In this document: positions 33,266 through 46,880 of the stretch, piece by piece | How the letters are laid out: each line of letters opens with the position of its first letter | Position numbering within the stretch: position 1 is the first letter of the stretch | NCBI GenBank assembly: GCA_964030785.1 | Contig: OZ034971.1 | Span: forward strand, 44,936,304 to 45,000,303 | DNA from: Siderastrea siderea | Lineage: Eukaryota > Cnidaria > Anthozoa > Scleractinia > Rhizangiidae | DNA: 64,000 nucleotides | Reading direction: 5' to 3' | Made by a program: the position numbers and the translations under genes | The notes under the pieces: generated by a model | Seen by the model: only the letters and a program-made list of their open reading frames with translations | Told to the model about the DNA's origin: nothing | The model's database searches: none

Positions 33266-33675
33266 CAGGAAAGAAGGGATGGGAAGTGGGATTCCCCAGG
33301 TGGCAGGAAGCAAGAAAAACAGGAAAAATTGCAAAACATGGCATAATATGTGGCAACTGAAAAAGGGAAAAGAGGAAGGAGCCAACAAAAACTGGTCGAG
33401 AGGTATGGGCACAAGAAGTTTGGACCCCTTGTACCCCACAATTCCACTGATGCCTTTCGTTTTTGAGTGAGAGTGAGGATTGGCAACCTTGCTAATTGAG
33501 AAAACAGAAAAATGAAATGCATATACATTTTGAATGATGTTTTCTTGGATTAAAAATATCACTGAATCCACTTTAAATAAATTTTCTAAAACATCACAAT
33601 ACCAGGAATTTTTGTTGCAACAGAAACTTATCACAGAGGACGTCCGATGAGGATAACATTTACAATCACTAGCTA

Positions 33676-33969
33676 CAGGGTTCGTACGGGTCCCAGAAAT
33701 CCTGGAAAGTCCTTGAATTTTATTCTGGCATTTTCCAGGACTGGAAAGTCCTGGAAAACTAAAATTCATGCAGGTCCTGGAAAGTCCTGAAAACCTATAA
33801 ACTCTTGTAATAAAGTTTTCTTAAAAACAACTGTCTACAGTATTATTTTTGGATTTCTATTTCGTAAGGGTTTATTGCTTCAGTAATTGTGCATTTGGAA
33901 GAGCTGGAAAACCTATCAAGTCCCGGAAGAGTCCTGGAAAATTGATTCTGAAAAAGGGTACAAACCCTG
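33676..33969. mobile_element. MITE, CAGGG-TACCCTG termini, TCCTGGAAA-rich (copy B)
   Basis: This is the duplicate of the element at 728-1021, with the same inverted tips and GTCCTGGAAA-rich interior. The left tip reads CAGGGTTCGTAC, one base different from the right-tip complement. Confidence 0.7.
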
Positions 33970-34951
33970 TAACAGAAATTTACACCTCAGACTTGCTCCA
34001 CTCTTGTCACTATATTAATACTGCAGTATAAAAATTAACTCCATGAATCACAATGATATGGCTGTGTAAAAATAACACAGAGAAAGGCATGTGTCAGAGT
34101 AGCACAGTGGTGCCCACTATATCAGAAATCTAAATCAATGCCAGAGGAGGTTGCCATTTTTATTTTGAGTATGAGGAATCAGGCTTGCATGAGCGAAACA
34201 TCAAACCAATGCCACCAGTTTGAACGGGAGGTCTGCAGCCTAGTAACCTTTGGAAACATTTGTGAACTCTGGTAAATAGCACAAGATCAGAAGCTCTTAA
34301 AAATCTCAGAACTCTATCAGTGATCCCAGACCTCACACTAGCTGACTGCATATAAATGGCTGGTATCTAAGTAAAGACACCAAACAGCGCATTGGCACGA
34401 GGGCTACTGGAGAAGGTTGTATTTGCAGGTTTAAGGTTTCTTTCAGTTAAGTACTCAGGGTTCCTCTTAAAAACTGTCACGATTAAAACCACAGCTTATA
34501 ATAACCCTAGCCCACGTAGCAGGGATACAAGTTATATACAGTGCACAAGCTTTCAGGAACTTACACAGTATATCTTTAACTTTTTCTCCCACTGAGGAAG
34601 CAGAAGAAAAAATAACCCTTTATGTCCTGATATAAGAATGCATATTCTCCTTACTGTTCTCCATACATTTCTTATGAAACTAGTAAGGAGAATTTGTTGA
34701 AATATCAAGACATCTCATCCTTGGTAATCACTTCCTTTATTCTCATCACTTGAATGTTTGAACAAGTAGTGGTAATGTAAAGAGAAATTTCATTTTCATC
34801 ACTGTTAGGGCTTCAAGGGTTAATGACCAGTTAAATTATTATTTCACAATTATGTCCAATTCAACAAAGAAATACGTATCTCCATGATATTAAACAAATT
34901 CTTTTTACAAATAAAGTTAATATGGAAATTATCTATACAACAAAATATAAT

Positions 34952-35064
34952 TAGACTGTGAGTAGTCTCTAATTTTGGCGATGGCAATTGTGGGGCAGGC
35001 GAAATACACACGCGGGCGCGAAGGTTCGAGGACATCGCCAAAATTAGAGACTACTCGCAGTCTA
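34952..35064. mobile_element. 113-bp hairpin MITE, hAT-like, copy B only
   Basis: Near-perfect inverted halves start TAGACTG(T/C)GAGTAGTCTC and run for about 32 bases each side. AATATAAT is duplicated at 34944-34951 and 35065-35072, and copy A has it once near 2020. An 8-bp target duplication and TAG/CTA tips suggest a hAT-type mobiliser. The transcript would fold into a long hairpin. Confidence 0.8.
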
Positions 35065-35519
35065 AATATAATACTTGTTGATGAATCTTTAATACACTTT
35101 AATGTATTCTTGCTTACTGTTATTAGTATCATCCACAAAATAAAATATGTAATACCGTGATAATTAACTTTAACACACCACTTTGTACTATGGTTACATC
35201 TATACATATTCACTTACTTTACTTTGTCATTAAGCAATGTAATAATTTTTGCTTGTTTTTAAGATCTGTGAATTATACATCATGTGAAAAACAATACAGT
35301 CAGACCTCTCTCCATGTGACTACTTTGGCTTGTGAGTGACCACCTCCCATAAGCAACCACTTTTCCAAAATACCAAAATTTTCTTGGTCAAATCACCGTA
35401 ATTGGTTCCCCTTGCAGGTGACCGCCTCTCATAAGTGACGGCAACCACTCTTTGGGATGACAACTTGACATGTTTTGTATTGATGAGCAAATTACTCTGT
35501 TAAGCAAATTGTGTTGTTT

Positions 35520-35692
35520 TAGAAAATATCCATACTCCTACCACAGGGGTTTTTTTGGTTTGAACCCCCCCACTCCTCCGGACATTCCAGTTTAGGCTCA
35601 TACTTTCCTTTAAAAATTTTGGTCTTTAAGACCCCCCTCCCTCTTGAAATTTCCAATAAACCTCTGCGGTGTGGGTATGGACATTTTCTGCA
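35520..35692. mobile_element. Short MITE, AGAAAATATCCATAC termini (copy B)
   Basis: This is the duplicate of the element at 2236-2410, with slightly more diverged ends (GTATGGACATTTTCT on the right). Confidence 0.55.
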
Positions 35693-37212
35693 ACCACACA
35701 TTACTTGACACGTTGTCAACTCTCATGTAAGTGATAGCCAGTCTACCAATAAACTAAGGCAATAAAGAGTTCTAAGATTTAAACCAGTCCTTATCAGTTC
35801 TCATTATTTTCTGCCAGAGGACATTAGATGCCAGAAGCATGGGATTAGGAGCTACAGTATCAATGGAACACATTCCAAACACGTTGATAGGTAAGGCATA
35901 AAGCAAACTGTTTCTGATTTGCCAATCAACCCTGAATGTCTTTGGCTGCATCATGTTGCAAGGTTAAAAAAATTAAGCTTCTGAAATTTAGCAATCAAAA
36001 TTTAGACCCCATGTGGTCTGAAATCAAGTAAGCACATCTGTCCCCCTGCCATAGGCTACCACCTAGGCTGGAGAATTGGTGATTACTTACGGGAGGTTCA
36101 ACTGTATTATTCAAAAACTGTATTATTCAAAAACATCTTGGGGCCAATTGGGACAGGATAATTTTTGCTTACAACTGTTGTATGCAACTTGCTCACATCA
36201 TGTGTCTAACACGAATCATGTCATCTAAATCAGGCGAACAACATCCTCACAACAGTTGCACACAACATGAAAAATGTTGTAGGACTTTTAAAACCCCGTG
36301 ACAGTCATAGCCACAATCAAAATGTTAGAATGATGAGTTATTACAGATCTTTGCCTGATCCAATCAGCGCTTGCTACAGAAGTCACATGCAACAGTCATA
36401 AGCAATACTCGTACCGTCTAGGTCGGCCCTTAGGGATCGGAATCATTTCTCACCAAAAAGCGTGAAGATTCTCAGTGGAGATTAATAAGGTCCACAGAGA
36501 ATACATGAAATAATGTACAGATAATCTGTTCACTCTATGGGCAATACACATTCTTTGTTTCATAACAAAACAACAATTAAAAACCAAACTTCATGATTAC
36601 CATGACAAACACTTAGTTACACCCAATTTAAGATTAATGATAATTACCTTCTTCTTCAAACAAGAAAATTAAATTGGGAAGACTCTTCTCCCACCTATTT
36701 TCACTTTAGTCTAGTCCACACCTCAAATATTTTCAGGTAAAAATCTTCACCATTTTTCAAACCGAAATGACAAAAATGTTTACACTATTTCAAACCCAAA
36801 CAGCAAAATTCAATATATCCCAATATGTCATGTTTAAATGACAAATTTGATCTTGAACAATCTACATAAATTAATAATATATATTTGAAATCAAATAAAA
36901 TTTCCTGGTAAACTTGCTTTACTGGTTTTCCATCCATTAATTCCTTTTTGAAATGCATTTGATTATTTCAAAATCAAAATGACAAGTCAAAGATCAAAGG
37001 AAGGGATAGGGAGGGGATCCACTAGCCCTAGTCCTCTCCCACCAGGCCCACCACTGATAAGGGAGTTCCTCACATGGACACACCCCACCACCCAACCTGG
37101 TTCTTGGTCAAGGTGTGGGTTTCTCAAATGTCCCCAAAACATTTCTTGGTGCTTAGAACATTACATAATGTGTAAAATCAACAGGAATTTTAAAGGTAAC
37201 TTCAACTTCTGA

Positions 37213-37878
37213 GGCCCCATTTATATGGTCTCAGGAACCCGAGACACCCCCTCCCCCCCCCCATTTACATGACGATCACCAATTTGTCTTGGGGAGGCAG
37301 GAAAACTCAGGGGGGGGTGTCTCACCTTAGCAGGTAGGCTATAATAACAGGGAGCTTCAACTTGGACAGATGAAATAAGCCTCCCTCCCTCCATCAAGCC
37401 ACCGTTTCTAATACACTCCTCCCCTTAGTGACGCCTTAGCTGCTTACAAGCGCCAGCCCCGGTATTAATAGAGGCTAACCCTGGCAGGTGGGACAACTTT
37501 TTTGCATTTTAACACTTTGTCTCACTTACCCGGGATGTTTTTTGCATGCCATGCGTCACCTAACGTCTGGTTTTTGGTTTAAAAACAACCAATTTTATTA
37601 GCAAAATATACATGAAAGAAACATTATTTTAAAAACAGAGGCTACAGTGAACAAATCAACCAAAAATTTTTAATGAAGAAGGTGTTCTGAGGTCATCAAT
37701 TTTTAAGGAAGAAGGCGTTCTGAGGTCATGAACATCAAAGTAAGATTTTGGAATAACTAAGTAGGGTTAACTTTGACTTGGTTAGTAGGGCCAAACTTCT
37801 CATGATATAGACGCTCCGTAAAGTTGTTTTGGGGGGTTAGGGGTTGTCTCGGGTACCCAAGACCAGATAAATGAGGCC
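37213..37878. mobile_element. PIF/Harbinger-type MITE, GGCC termini (copy B)
   Basis: This is the duplicate of 3924-4552, 3' of the broken gene 1. It carries a private short tandem duplication around 37681-37735 (GAAGGTGTTCTGAGGTCAT repeated with changes). Confidence 0.65.
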
Positions 37879-38118
37879 TAATAACATGAGGTAAAAGAAC
37901 CTACAACTTGCACTTTCTTGTATTTTCCCTTTAAGTTTATAAAATTTATGAGGAAGGTGGGACCAAACAAAAAGTCTCCCTAATTTTATAAAACAGCTTG
38001 GGCTTGGTCTCTACGAAAACCTACTGCCACTAAAAAGAAGCCAATTTTTTTTAAATTCTCTTACAAGAAATGTCTTTGGAGTTTTGAGAAACACACATCT
38101 GGATTGGTATCTGGAGAA

Positions 38119-39540
38119 TTAGATACCACTTACAGCCCTCCCCAGCCCTTTACCGGTAAACACAATACCAAGGATCCCACAAACAAAACCAAAAACTATA
38201 ACAATAACCCTCACCACAATGTTGTACCATTTGAGCTCTTTCCATTTCAGGACAATGTGGAAAATGCAAGGGAACATAAAGCAGAGGCAGGTACCTGTAA
38301 AGCTGCCCACCAGACCCAGAACTAAGCCAAAATGGGGAACCACAATGGCCAGAAACAGGCCAAAAGATAAGATGAGAGGACGAGACAATATGATCCAAAA
38401 CCAGTGATATTTTGTGTCCTTCTTAAGGTGGGGAAAATAGGGCAACACCTTTAGGTCAAATTTCTCCAGCACAATGTAGCTAACAATAGGAAATGCTGTG
38501 AACACATTGGTTGCAACCAAAACATTGGCTAAAATGTAGAACACTGGACTGGTCTTGAGATTAACAGTTATGGCTTGCTGTGTGTCCGCTCCAAATCTCA
38601 GGACTGGAAGAAGACCAAAGGCAACTTTGACAATTGCTGCCACAAGGAATGCAACATTCATCATCATCGGGTACTGCTCTGGGCCGTGTAGCTGAACACA
38701 ATGACACCAAAGCCAATGGGAAACTTATTGATGTCAAATGGAGGGACGTTCTCAATTCTCATGTCCCTGTACTGGGTTATAGAGTAGATGATGATTGTCA
38801 GAATCGATGACATCATGGCAAACACTGAAATCATGCTGATCCAAGCGATCACTTACACCCGACAAAGAAAGAATCCAGGCAGTGCGATGCAGGCACAGAT
38901 AGCAGACCAGGTGTAGATGTCAAAGGGTGCAAACTTATGGAGAATGTCACTGAATATAGTTCCCAAGAGAACGATGTAAGTTCCCACACCTCCAAACATC
39001 TCACCTCCAAACATCTCACAGAACTGCACCACGCTCACAATCTGGTTGCCCCACCGGGGCCATACGGCTTCCCCGACCTCCGGGTAGTTCACCCGGACCC
39101 GCTTCTTCTTGCCAGTGTACTTGGATGTCTCATGTAAACACTCTATCAACAGCTTCCCAGTGTAGCAGCACAAAAAGGCCACGACGGCATTGGCAGCCAC
39201 TGCCGCCCATCCCCCCATCTGCACGGCATACGGCACCCCGAGAATCCCAGTTCCCTGGATGAGGTTCGTTACGTTCCAACCTGCAAGAAACGCCGAAGCG
39301 CGTCGGTCGTCTGAAGGCTTCTCCAGAAGCGAGACAGTCATGGTGGCAGACTTCAGCTTCTTTAAACAATGAGAGAAACCACCTCGCGATAGACTTGTCC
39401 CCATAATCCCTGAAGACGACCTAGCTCTGGATCGCTTTTCCCAAAAGATGTGTTTGTTCGTCCAATGCCACAACAGTTGGCTGATCATTTACCTGTTGGC
39501 GGCTGTTCAAAGCGATGTCTTCACTGGCTGGCGTCTCCAT
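38119..39540 (-). pseudogene. VIAAT/SLC32-like transporter, gene 1 (copy B), multiply broken
   Basis: Compared with intact gene 1 (4794-6245) there are several lesions. From the start ATG at 39538-39540, a 5-bp deletion near 39432 shifts the frame at about codon 35. A 15-bp tandem duplication near 39000 repeats EMFGG in frame. A nonsense TAA replaces the Ser of VSVIAW near 38852. A 40-bp deletion near 38683, between TGGG repeats, removes the HAVFPGVEGSM block and shifts the frame again. The C-terminal 182-codon frame (38119-38667) is otherwise well preserved, so the decay looks recent. No functional transporter can be made. Confidence 0.92.
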
Positions 39541-41275
39541 TTTGGGATAAACGGATTTTGTTCTTTGATCGAAACAGTTCCTGCCAAATTACTCGCAGTG
39601 AAGAGTTTCTTTCGATATTAATTCCCAGACTTTCAGATAAAATAGTAAAATAGACTGTGGATTCGCAGCTGCAAAATCAGTGCAATCACATGTGTTGGCG
39701 TGAAGGCTTTGAGAGTATTGAGTCAATAACTCAACAACCAATAAGGTTGTGGTACTGCACTTGAGTGAATTATGAAGCAAGAGTGGCGGTGTTGTGTTAC
39801 ACTAAAGACTCTTACGTCTCCTCGACGGCGTTGACACCGGCGTTGACACCGGCGTTGACAAGCCCGGCACGAAACCAAATGACCGAAGTTAAACAAATAA
39901 ATAAGACAGAATTGACTTTATAATAAACATTTAACTCTATATGAGATTTTTGTTTTATTCCAAAGTTGCTCAACTTGTTAGTGATCTTTAAAACAAAATG
40001 TTTATAGCGTCGCTGTTGTCTTGCCTGACGTTACGGCATTAGTTTGTACTTTTGTTTGCGGTTAACCTTAAAAGTTTAATACCCGTTTTATTCTATCAGA
40101 CATTCCTATTATTCATTTTATAAAGTTTAAACCTACCTTTTCATATTATGAAATGATGACGACCATCGCAGTTAATGTTATCAACTTAAGCAGCTGATAG
40201 AAGAAACCTGAAAAAAAAATCTGGCTTGAACGTACGAGACTCCAATTCGACCTCTGCGATACCGGTGAAGCGCTCCATAAAATATTTCATATTTCAGTCC
40301 GCAGTTCACGAAAATTGGCATTTCAAATATTAAATTTCATTGATCTTTATATTCATAATAAATCCCAGTCGTTTTTCTGCCACCCAACATGACATCGATG
40401 GATAATTCCCAGCTCAGTCGAGTGGACCGCAACAATGAAAGAGACGAAGCGAAGTACAGTCTGTGCAGTCGGACCGGGAGTCAGAGTTGAACAACTTCAA
40501 ACCGTCTCCCCACAGCATTCCTTCTGCTGCTTAACTTCCAGTCGTGTTAAATACTTGCAATAACTAAAAGGAGATTTACTATAGGCATTCTGAAAAGCGC
40601 TTTCTATTTCGTATTTAAACTTGAAAACTTGAATAATTATTCATTCACTCTCTTTGTTGTCTGCACACGCAATTTGTTACGAAGTATATAAAATTCCACT
40701 CCGTAGTAGACGCAAAGTATCAGCTGCAAAGGCTTTCAACCTGCGAATCAAGACAGAAAGTTTTGATCACTTATTCCAACATTTGATCACTTCTTTTTGA
40801 TAAATAACTATGTTGTGTGACAACCCATTCTCACGCATCAACGGGTCGCGACCGTCACGCGGGGGCATGAATACATCGTGGGACAACCGCATCAGAAGAA
40901 CCCGAAACAGAAAATGCCGACAGGCGCTACTCCCCAGAAAAGTTTCCTTTCCCACTGTAGACCGTGCCATTCTTTTGAGAAACTCAAAAAAGACCCACTC
41001 AGACCCCTGTTATCTTCGGGAAGGCTGAGTTCTAGTTTATAGAGGTATTTAATCCATTTATTTCAGCTAGAGTCACTCAGACAACTAAATTTTCATAATT
41101 TGCCCCCATCTTCTCAGCCTGGGGGGCCACCTCGTATCAAGGCCTGCAATATGTGCCTCTTGTTTACTGGTGTGCCCTATTGGTTATCTCACTAGCCTTC
41201 ATTCTGCATTTAATTTGTTAATTAAAAGGGGAGTTGTGACACCTTGGTGGCCCATGGACACTGATGATGATGGTT

Positions 41276-41323
<48 letters not shown>

Positions 41324-43328
41324 TAAGACCTTGGAGATCAAAGAAGTCTTACTACTTGTAAGGGAGCAAACCCTTTCTTACAAGCAACAACAAATGCAGG
41401 GTAGCAAAGGGCAACATGTTGTAAACACTTTTGGTTATTTCATTTGCCTAAATTTTGTCTTCAGAAAGGCTACTTTGTAAACCACTAATCCCAGCTTATC
41501 AAAGCACAGATTACCACTAAACAGAAGATTGGTAAACCTGTGCACATTCCAAAGTGACTTTGCAAAAAAATGTAACCACATAAGGATCACAAAACACATA
41601 AAGTGATGTAAGAGAGATGACCCTTTTATTTCACTCTTCAAACAATTGTAATGAAATATTTGTGACAAAGAAATGGCATGCTAATATTTGCTTAAATACT
41701 AACTATTTGGAATTCAATACTGGTTGCTGCTTTTGAAACTGTAGGCCATTTAAATGCAAGTTAATATGACCATTTAAATGAAAGCTACTGGGCAGAGCTT
41801 CCCTGTGGTGCTGTTTATCATGCTATACAAGGTGGTTGTAACTTTTGAGTCTGAGAATGAAATCCTAAAGTGTTACCATCTAAGTAGAAGCTACTGACTA
41901 GTAAGTACTTTTATGAGGTGCTGTTTATTATGCTGTTCAAGGTGGACCTCACTTTTGACTCTGTGGATGAAATCCTAAAGTGTAAGAATCCAAATAAAAG
42001 CTACTGAGCAGTACTTGTCTGTGGTACTGTTTATTACCCTGTACAAATTTATTGTAACTAATACGCAATTAATTTACACATATAAATAATTATGTTCACA
42101 TTTTGTGGAGAGGACAAAGGGTCTTAGGGACCAGTCATTATTTAGAGTTGGGGAGGGCTGGTACAAATAGGAGGAGGACCAACAACTTTTATGCAGGAAA
42201 AAGGGGAGCACATAAATTTACGCACACATATTAGGAAGCTTTGTTATACAAAGGGGGATAAGGGTCAGCAAAAAATGTGCTTCAAAAGGGGGAGGGTCAG
42301 GAGAATTTGAACATGGCCTCCTTCCATTTGTACCAGCCCTCCTCCCTCATCTAAATAATGACCTGTCCCTTAACATCCTACTTCCCACACTCTTTACTCC
42401 ATTTATCAATGTTTGTACCCTGTTATAGAGTTAACCTTTCCCCTTTCCTGCCTCAAGTGGCGAGAATCTACTCTTTAAGATCCCGGGTGAGTACTCAAAT
42501 CAATTTACAATAGGTCCCCAATATTGTGCAGCATCAAATTTCTCCCCATTATATCAGTGCATTAAGACATATACAGGTCACAGGTAATTGATCACTGCAA
42601 AAGAATTGCCTGGATGTTGAAACAAGCTCTCCCAACTAGTGTCCAACAAAATGTATGGAGACCAGTAAATTGAAGCGGGGCTTAAAGGGTAATAAGACCA
42701 TTAAATGGTCACCTCTGTTTAATGAGTAGACAGTGTGTCCGAGCTCTATATTGTTAGAACAATAATTAGACTACTTGTCCTTGTTTTCTATGAATGCTTG
42801 TTTTCTATGAATGAACAGTTACCTCAGTTAGCTGCGCACCCCTGACTGTAATTATAAACTCACAAAAGACGAAGACGAGCAGTCTAACTTTTTAAGAGAC
42901 ATGCACACATTTTTAAGCAGAAGACAGAGTTATTTAGCTCATAAAGAAAATTGACTTACCAAGAAGAAGACAGTTAAACAAGTGTAGTCAAGTCGACTTT
43001 TTTGACTACGGATAAGGCAAACAAGCAGTTCAATAGTAAATGTTATTTATCTACAAAGGAAGGAAATTTACTTCCCAAGGATCTAGCTGGTGTTGTTGTC
43101 AATGAGAAAATACATAATGACAACTGAACCAATGTGCATACTAGCAGTAGACCAGGAAGAGTGTCTATTAGTTCTGAGAAGACAGAAGATTCCCAATTTT
43201 ATGCCAAAATGGTCAAAGCTTATACACTTTCAGTCTAAAACAGCTTGTTCCTACAGAGCCTAGCTACCTATCAGAGGAAATTTAATAAGGCTCCAATAAT
43301 GAAATTAGCACAAATTCCCTAAAGCACA
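39541..43328. other. 5' flank of gene 1 pseudogene to gene 2, no gene seen
   Basis: This is collinear with copy A 6246-15517, minus the 4.9-kb insertion (empty site at about 40646) and minus the 628 bp equivalent to 13953-14580. It contains a (GAT)n array at about 41262-41322. No coding sequence is recognised. Confidence 0.5.
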
Positions 43329-44804
43329 TTATTTGCTTACATTTACTAACTCAATACCAGTAAATACTGCTCCAAGAATGCCACAGGCAATTCCAAACAG
43401 TGTGATGAGAACTCTACACACTACCTGGTACCAGGCCAGTTTCTTCCACTTCAGCTTCAGATGAAAAACACAAGGAAATATAAAACACATGCTGGTGCCA
43501 GTTAAGCTGCCTAACAACCCGATGACAAGGCCAAAATGAGGGACGGTGATGGCCAGGAAGACTCCAAAGGTAAAGAGCAATGGCCGCGTAAGGAGCAACC
43601 AGAACCAGTGAAAGCTGGACTCTTTGGCCAAGTGAGGAAAGTAGGGGAGCATTTTTGTATCCCAGGTCTCCAAAACAACAAACATGACCAGTGGGAAGGC
43701 AAGGACAACATTGGAGATGACAAAGGTGTTTGACAGGATGTAAAAGACAGGGCTGCTTTTAAGGTTGATGGTTATTGCCTGGTTTCCCTCTTGTCCATAT
43801 CGGAAAATGGCCATCAAACCCAAAACCAATTTTGTAATAGTTGAGTTTGCAAATGCAATGTTTAACATCATGGGGTACTGTTCGGGATGTTGCATGCTTG
43901 CTTCCACCCCTGGGAACACAGCATGAGCAGTGAAGCTGAACACGATGATGCCGAAACCAATGAGGAAAGAATTCAACTGGAACCCGGGCATGTTGTCAAT
44001 GCTCATTTGCTGATACTGGGTGATGCAGTAGATTATGATGGTCAGCACACCAGAGAACAGCGCAAAAACTGAAATCATGCTGATCCAGGCAATCACTGAT
44101 ACGCGGGTGATGAAGATTCCAGGAAGGACGAAACACGCGACAATCACTGACCATTCATAGACGTCCATGGAAGTCAAGTTATGAAAGAGGTCAAGGAAGA
44201 TAGATGCCAGTAGGACGATGTAAGCGACAGCTATCCCAGACATCTCACAGACTTGGACCACGCTGACTATCTTATTCCCCCATCGGGGCCAAACAGCTTC
44301 GCCAACATCCGGGTAGTTGACCCTGACCCTCTTTCGCTGGCCAGTGCGCTTGGACTCCTCATAGAGACAATCAATCAACAATTTTCCAGTGTAACAACAA
44401 AGAAAGCCACATACGAAGATCGAACCGACCGCGGCCCATCCTCCAAGTTTAACAGCGTAGGGTACTCCCAAAATCCCAGTGCCTTGTATAAGATTGGTAA
44501 CATTCCACCCAGCAAGGAACGCGTTGGCGCGCCTATCATCTGACGGCCTTTCAATCAGGGACATGGTCATCGTTGCGGAACGCAATTTCATCAAACTTCG
44601 CGATAAATTCATTCTCGAGAGGCTTACCCCTTGAAAGCTATTGCCAGGTTCCGATTCGCCATGAATCAATGGCGCCCTTTCTCCCAGCGGTACAACAGTT
44701 GGCTTGGATTCGGTTGTTCCTAATGCAATCTCCTCGCGATCAGCGGAACGTGTGTTCACTGTATTTCGCGAGGGCGCAGCGAGCAAAGCAGTGTTTTCAG
44801 CCAT
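43329..44804 (-). CDS. VIAAT/SLC32-like vesicular amino-acid transporter, gene 2 (copy B, intact)
   Basis: The protein has 491 residues in a single exon and is the duplicate of 15518-16996. Differences are mostly conservative (Val/Ile, Leu/Met) or lie in the N-tail, where TTDLSKP reads TTESKP. The two dileucine motifs (ENTALL at 3-8 and ERAPLI near 42-47), the GWNVTN core, FSFTAHAVFPG and VPHFGLV are all kept. Preservation of both copies under visible divergence argues that both are under selection. The expected role is proton-coupled vesicular amino-acid uptake; the substrate is not determined by sequence alone. Confidence 0.9.
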   Translation of the reverse strand: MAENTALLAAPSRNTVNTRSADREEIALGTTESKPTVVPLGERAPLIHGESEPGNSFQGVSLSRMNLSRSLMKLRSATMTMSLIERPSDDRRANAFLAGWNVTNLIQGTGILGVPYAVKLGGWAAVGSIFVCGFLCCYTGKLLIDCLYEESKRTGQRKRVRVNYPDVGEAVWPRWGNKIVSVVQVCEMSGIAVAYIVLLASIFLDLFHNLTSMDVYEWSVIVACFVLPGIFITRVSVIAWISMISVFALFSGVLTIIIYCITQYQQMSIDNMPGFQLNSFLIGFGIIVFSFTAHAVFPGVEASMQHPEQYPMMLNIAFANSTITKLVLGLMAIFRYGQEGNQAITINLKSSPVFYILSNTFVISNVVLAFPLVMFVVLETWDTKMLPYFPHLAKESSFHWFWLLLTRPLLFTFGVFLAITVPHFGLVIGLLGSLTGTSMCFIFPCVFHLKLKWKKLAWYQVVCRVLITLFGIACGILGAVFTGIELVNVSK

Positions 44805-46592
44805 TGTGATTTGTTTCCTCTTTTACCCTTTCGATTTGTTCAGTTTCCCACCTGCAGATTTGAGTAAACACAAAATCGGTTCAACACGTAAACATGTACT
44901 TGAAATAAGTTGACCTCGGCTGTTCAAACGCAAATGTTTTGGGATGTAAATCTAGAACGCATTCGTTTCTTTCTCCACGTGTTATTGTTTTGCCACGGGA
45001 CACCTCACGAATTAGCCTATCACAGACTTCATTCTTCGCTTGTTTACCAACTCCCAGTGATCCACTTAGATTTGTAGTACAATCAAGTCCCGTCGCTTCT
45101 TTTGTTTGAGAATTGTAGTAGAGTACTAGTACAGTCTGAAAGTTCATGCGTCCTTTACAGTAACCTGTGTGGAGAGATCACCTGTCCAGGGGAAATTAGA
45201 GATGCCTGCACGTAGGCGACCTTTTCATCAACTTTCGCCAGGTTCCCCTTTTTCGTCACGCGACACAGCAGCGAGTGTCACGCCGGGCATTTTTTAATTC
45301 CCAGCTCGCGTAATTGTATTTTTGTGCATGTGTGTATTTTGTAGTCCTCAGCTTGTACATTTTTAAGTTCATAGCCTGCGCATAGTTTACACTTAAAACT
45401 TCAAAATTATGAAAGCTAGGGATTCCTGCTTTTTTTTTTTTTTTATCAAAGCCACCAGCCAGAGTCTTAGCCCTTTAGATGTTTAGGAAATACCCGGAAA
45501 ATATTGATACACATCTTTGTATGGGATAAGAAATGCTGCAAGATACTGAATAGGGGGTCTCTGGCTTAGCAGACTTTGGGATTGAGGCTGGGTTTGGAAA
45601 CTTGTTTGCTAAACCAAGTCCTCTGTTCTTCATTTCAACAACCAAAAACAAAGCATGCTGGCAATTTACAATATATTTGTTGTCAAATATTCATATTATT
45701 TATGGTACTCGTACACAATGCAACACTTAATTAATACAGTCACACAGTGACAGCTGATGAAATAGTGGATGCCTTTTCAAAAAAAATACACATCACCATC
45801 AAAATATTTGTATCAGCCCACAGTTATGCTTCACAACTTAGCTTCACTTTGCAAAAGGTTATTACTTTGTTGCATAGTAACAATGATGCATACTCAAATG
45901 CATCATTACAAACCATGGCGGTCCTGTTTTCCTTTCGCGTATCAGTTCAGCAAAAGAAAAGATAAGTTGACATCCACAAACAGGAAGAGAAACTGTTGCT
46001 ATCACTTCTTTGATTGAAAAGAAAATCACAATACCATGGCATGCCATGTGGAAAACCCTGGAACCCGTAACACTGGTGTCCCCAAGGCTAATTCCTCGCT
46101 ATTTGTAGAGCACGCCCTTGTGCAGTGATTGGCTCTGGCTAGGCTGTGGCAAAGCCTAGAGCCCATAGCACAAGATCCCCGGACAATCAACAACCAAGTC
46201 AAAGTTCTAGACCACAACTCATTCACATACGAAATTATGAAAATACAAATCACACTGGTGATACAACAAGCACACCATTCATCATTAATTTACTTTACTC
46301 AGGGTGGCAAAGGGTGTTTTTGTGAGCTAACTATGAATTGCCAGTATTTTAACAAGAGAACTGTGAATAAGTATCCTTTGTTGACATATGATCTACTTCA
46401 TAGCTTGATTTTCCATAATTATTACCAGTGGCAGAAGAATTTAGTGTTGAATTTGAAGTCAACAATGATTTGTCAGTGATTAACTAGACTTACTTGACAG
46501 GACCGTTGTTTTGCTTTTTATCAAATGCAATCCACCCCCACCCCACCCCCTTACCACCCTATTAATTTACAAAAATATACTGGACCCCACAT
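44805..46592. other. Intergenic between genes 2 and 3 (copy B), no gene seen
   Basis: This is collinear with copy A. The empty site of the CAGGGTCTGG element (single AAAGCA) is near 45650. No coding sequence is recognised. Confidence 0.45.
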
Positions 46593-46775
46593 AGCCTGCA
46601 TAGCAGGCACTTGAGTAATTCTTGGACACACAAGTAATTTGAAGAACACAGGATGCACATGAGCGAGGAGTTGGTCAGGCAAGAGGGGCCCTGACGTGTG
46701 TGACGAACTTCTCGTGTGTGGCCTATATTATTACTTATGTGCGCAGAAATTACTTTAGTGCCTCCTACGCAGGCT
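46593..46775. mobile_element. 183-bp MITE, AGCCTGC termini (copy B)
   Basis: This is the duplicate of 19801-19983, with the same inverted tips. Confidence 0.5.
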
Positions 46776-46880
46776 ATACCCTATAATGATCATATAATTT
46801 CCTTAAAAAACTTGTTAAACCTTGCTATTGGCATTTACGGTTGAACAGTACAAGTTTATCAGTTCTCAGATATATACTCT

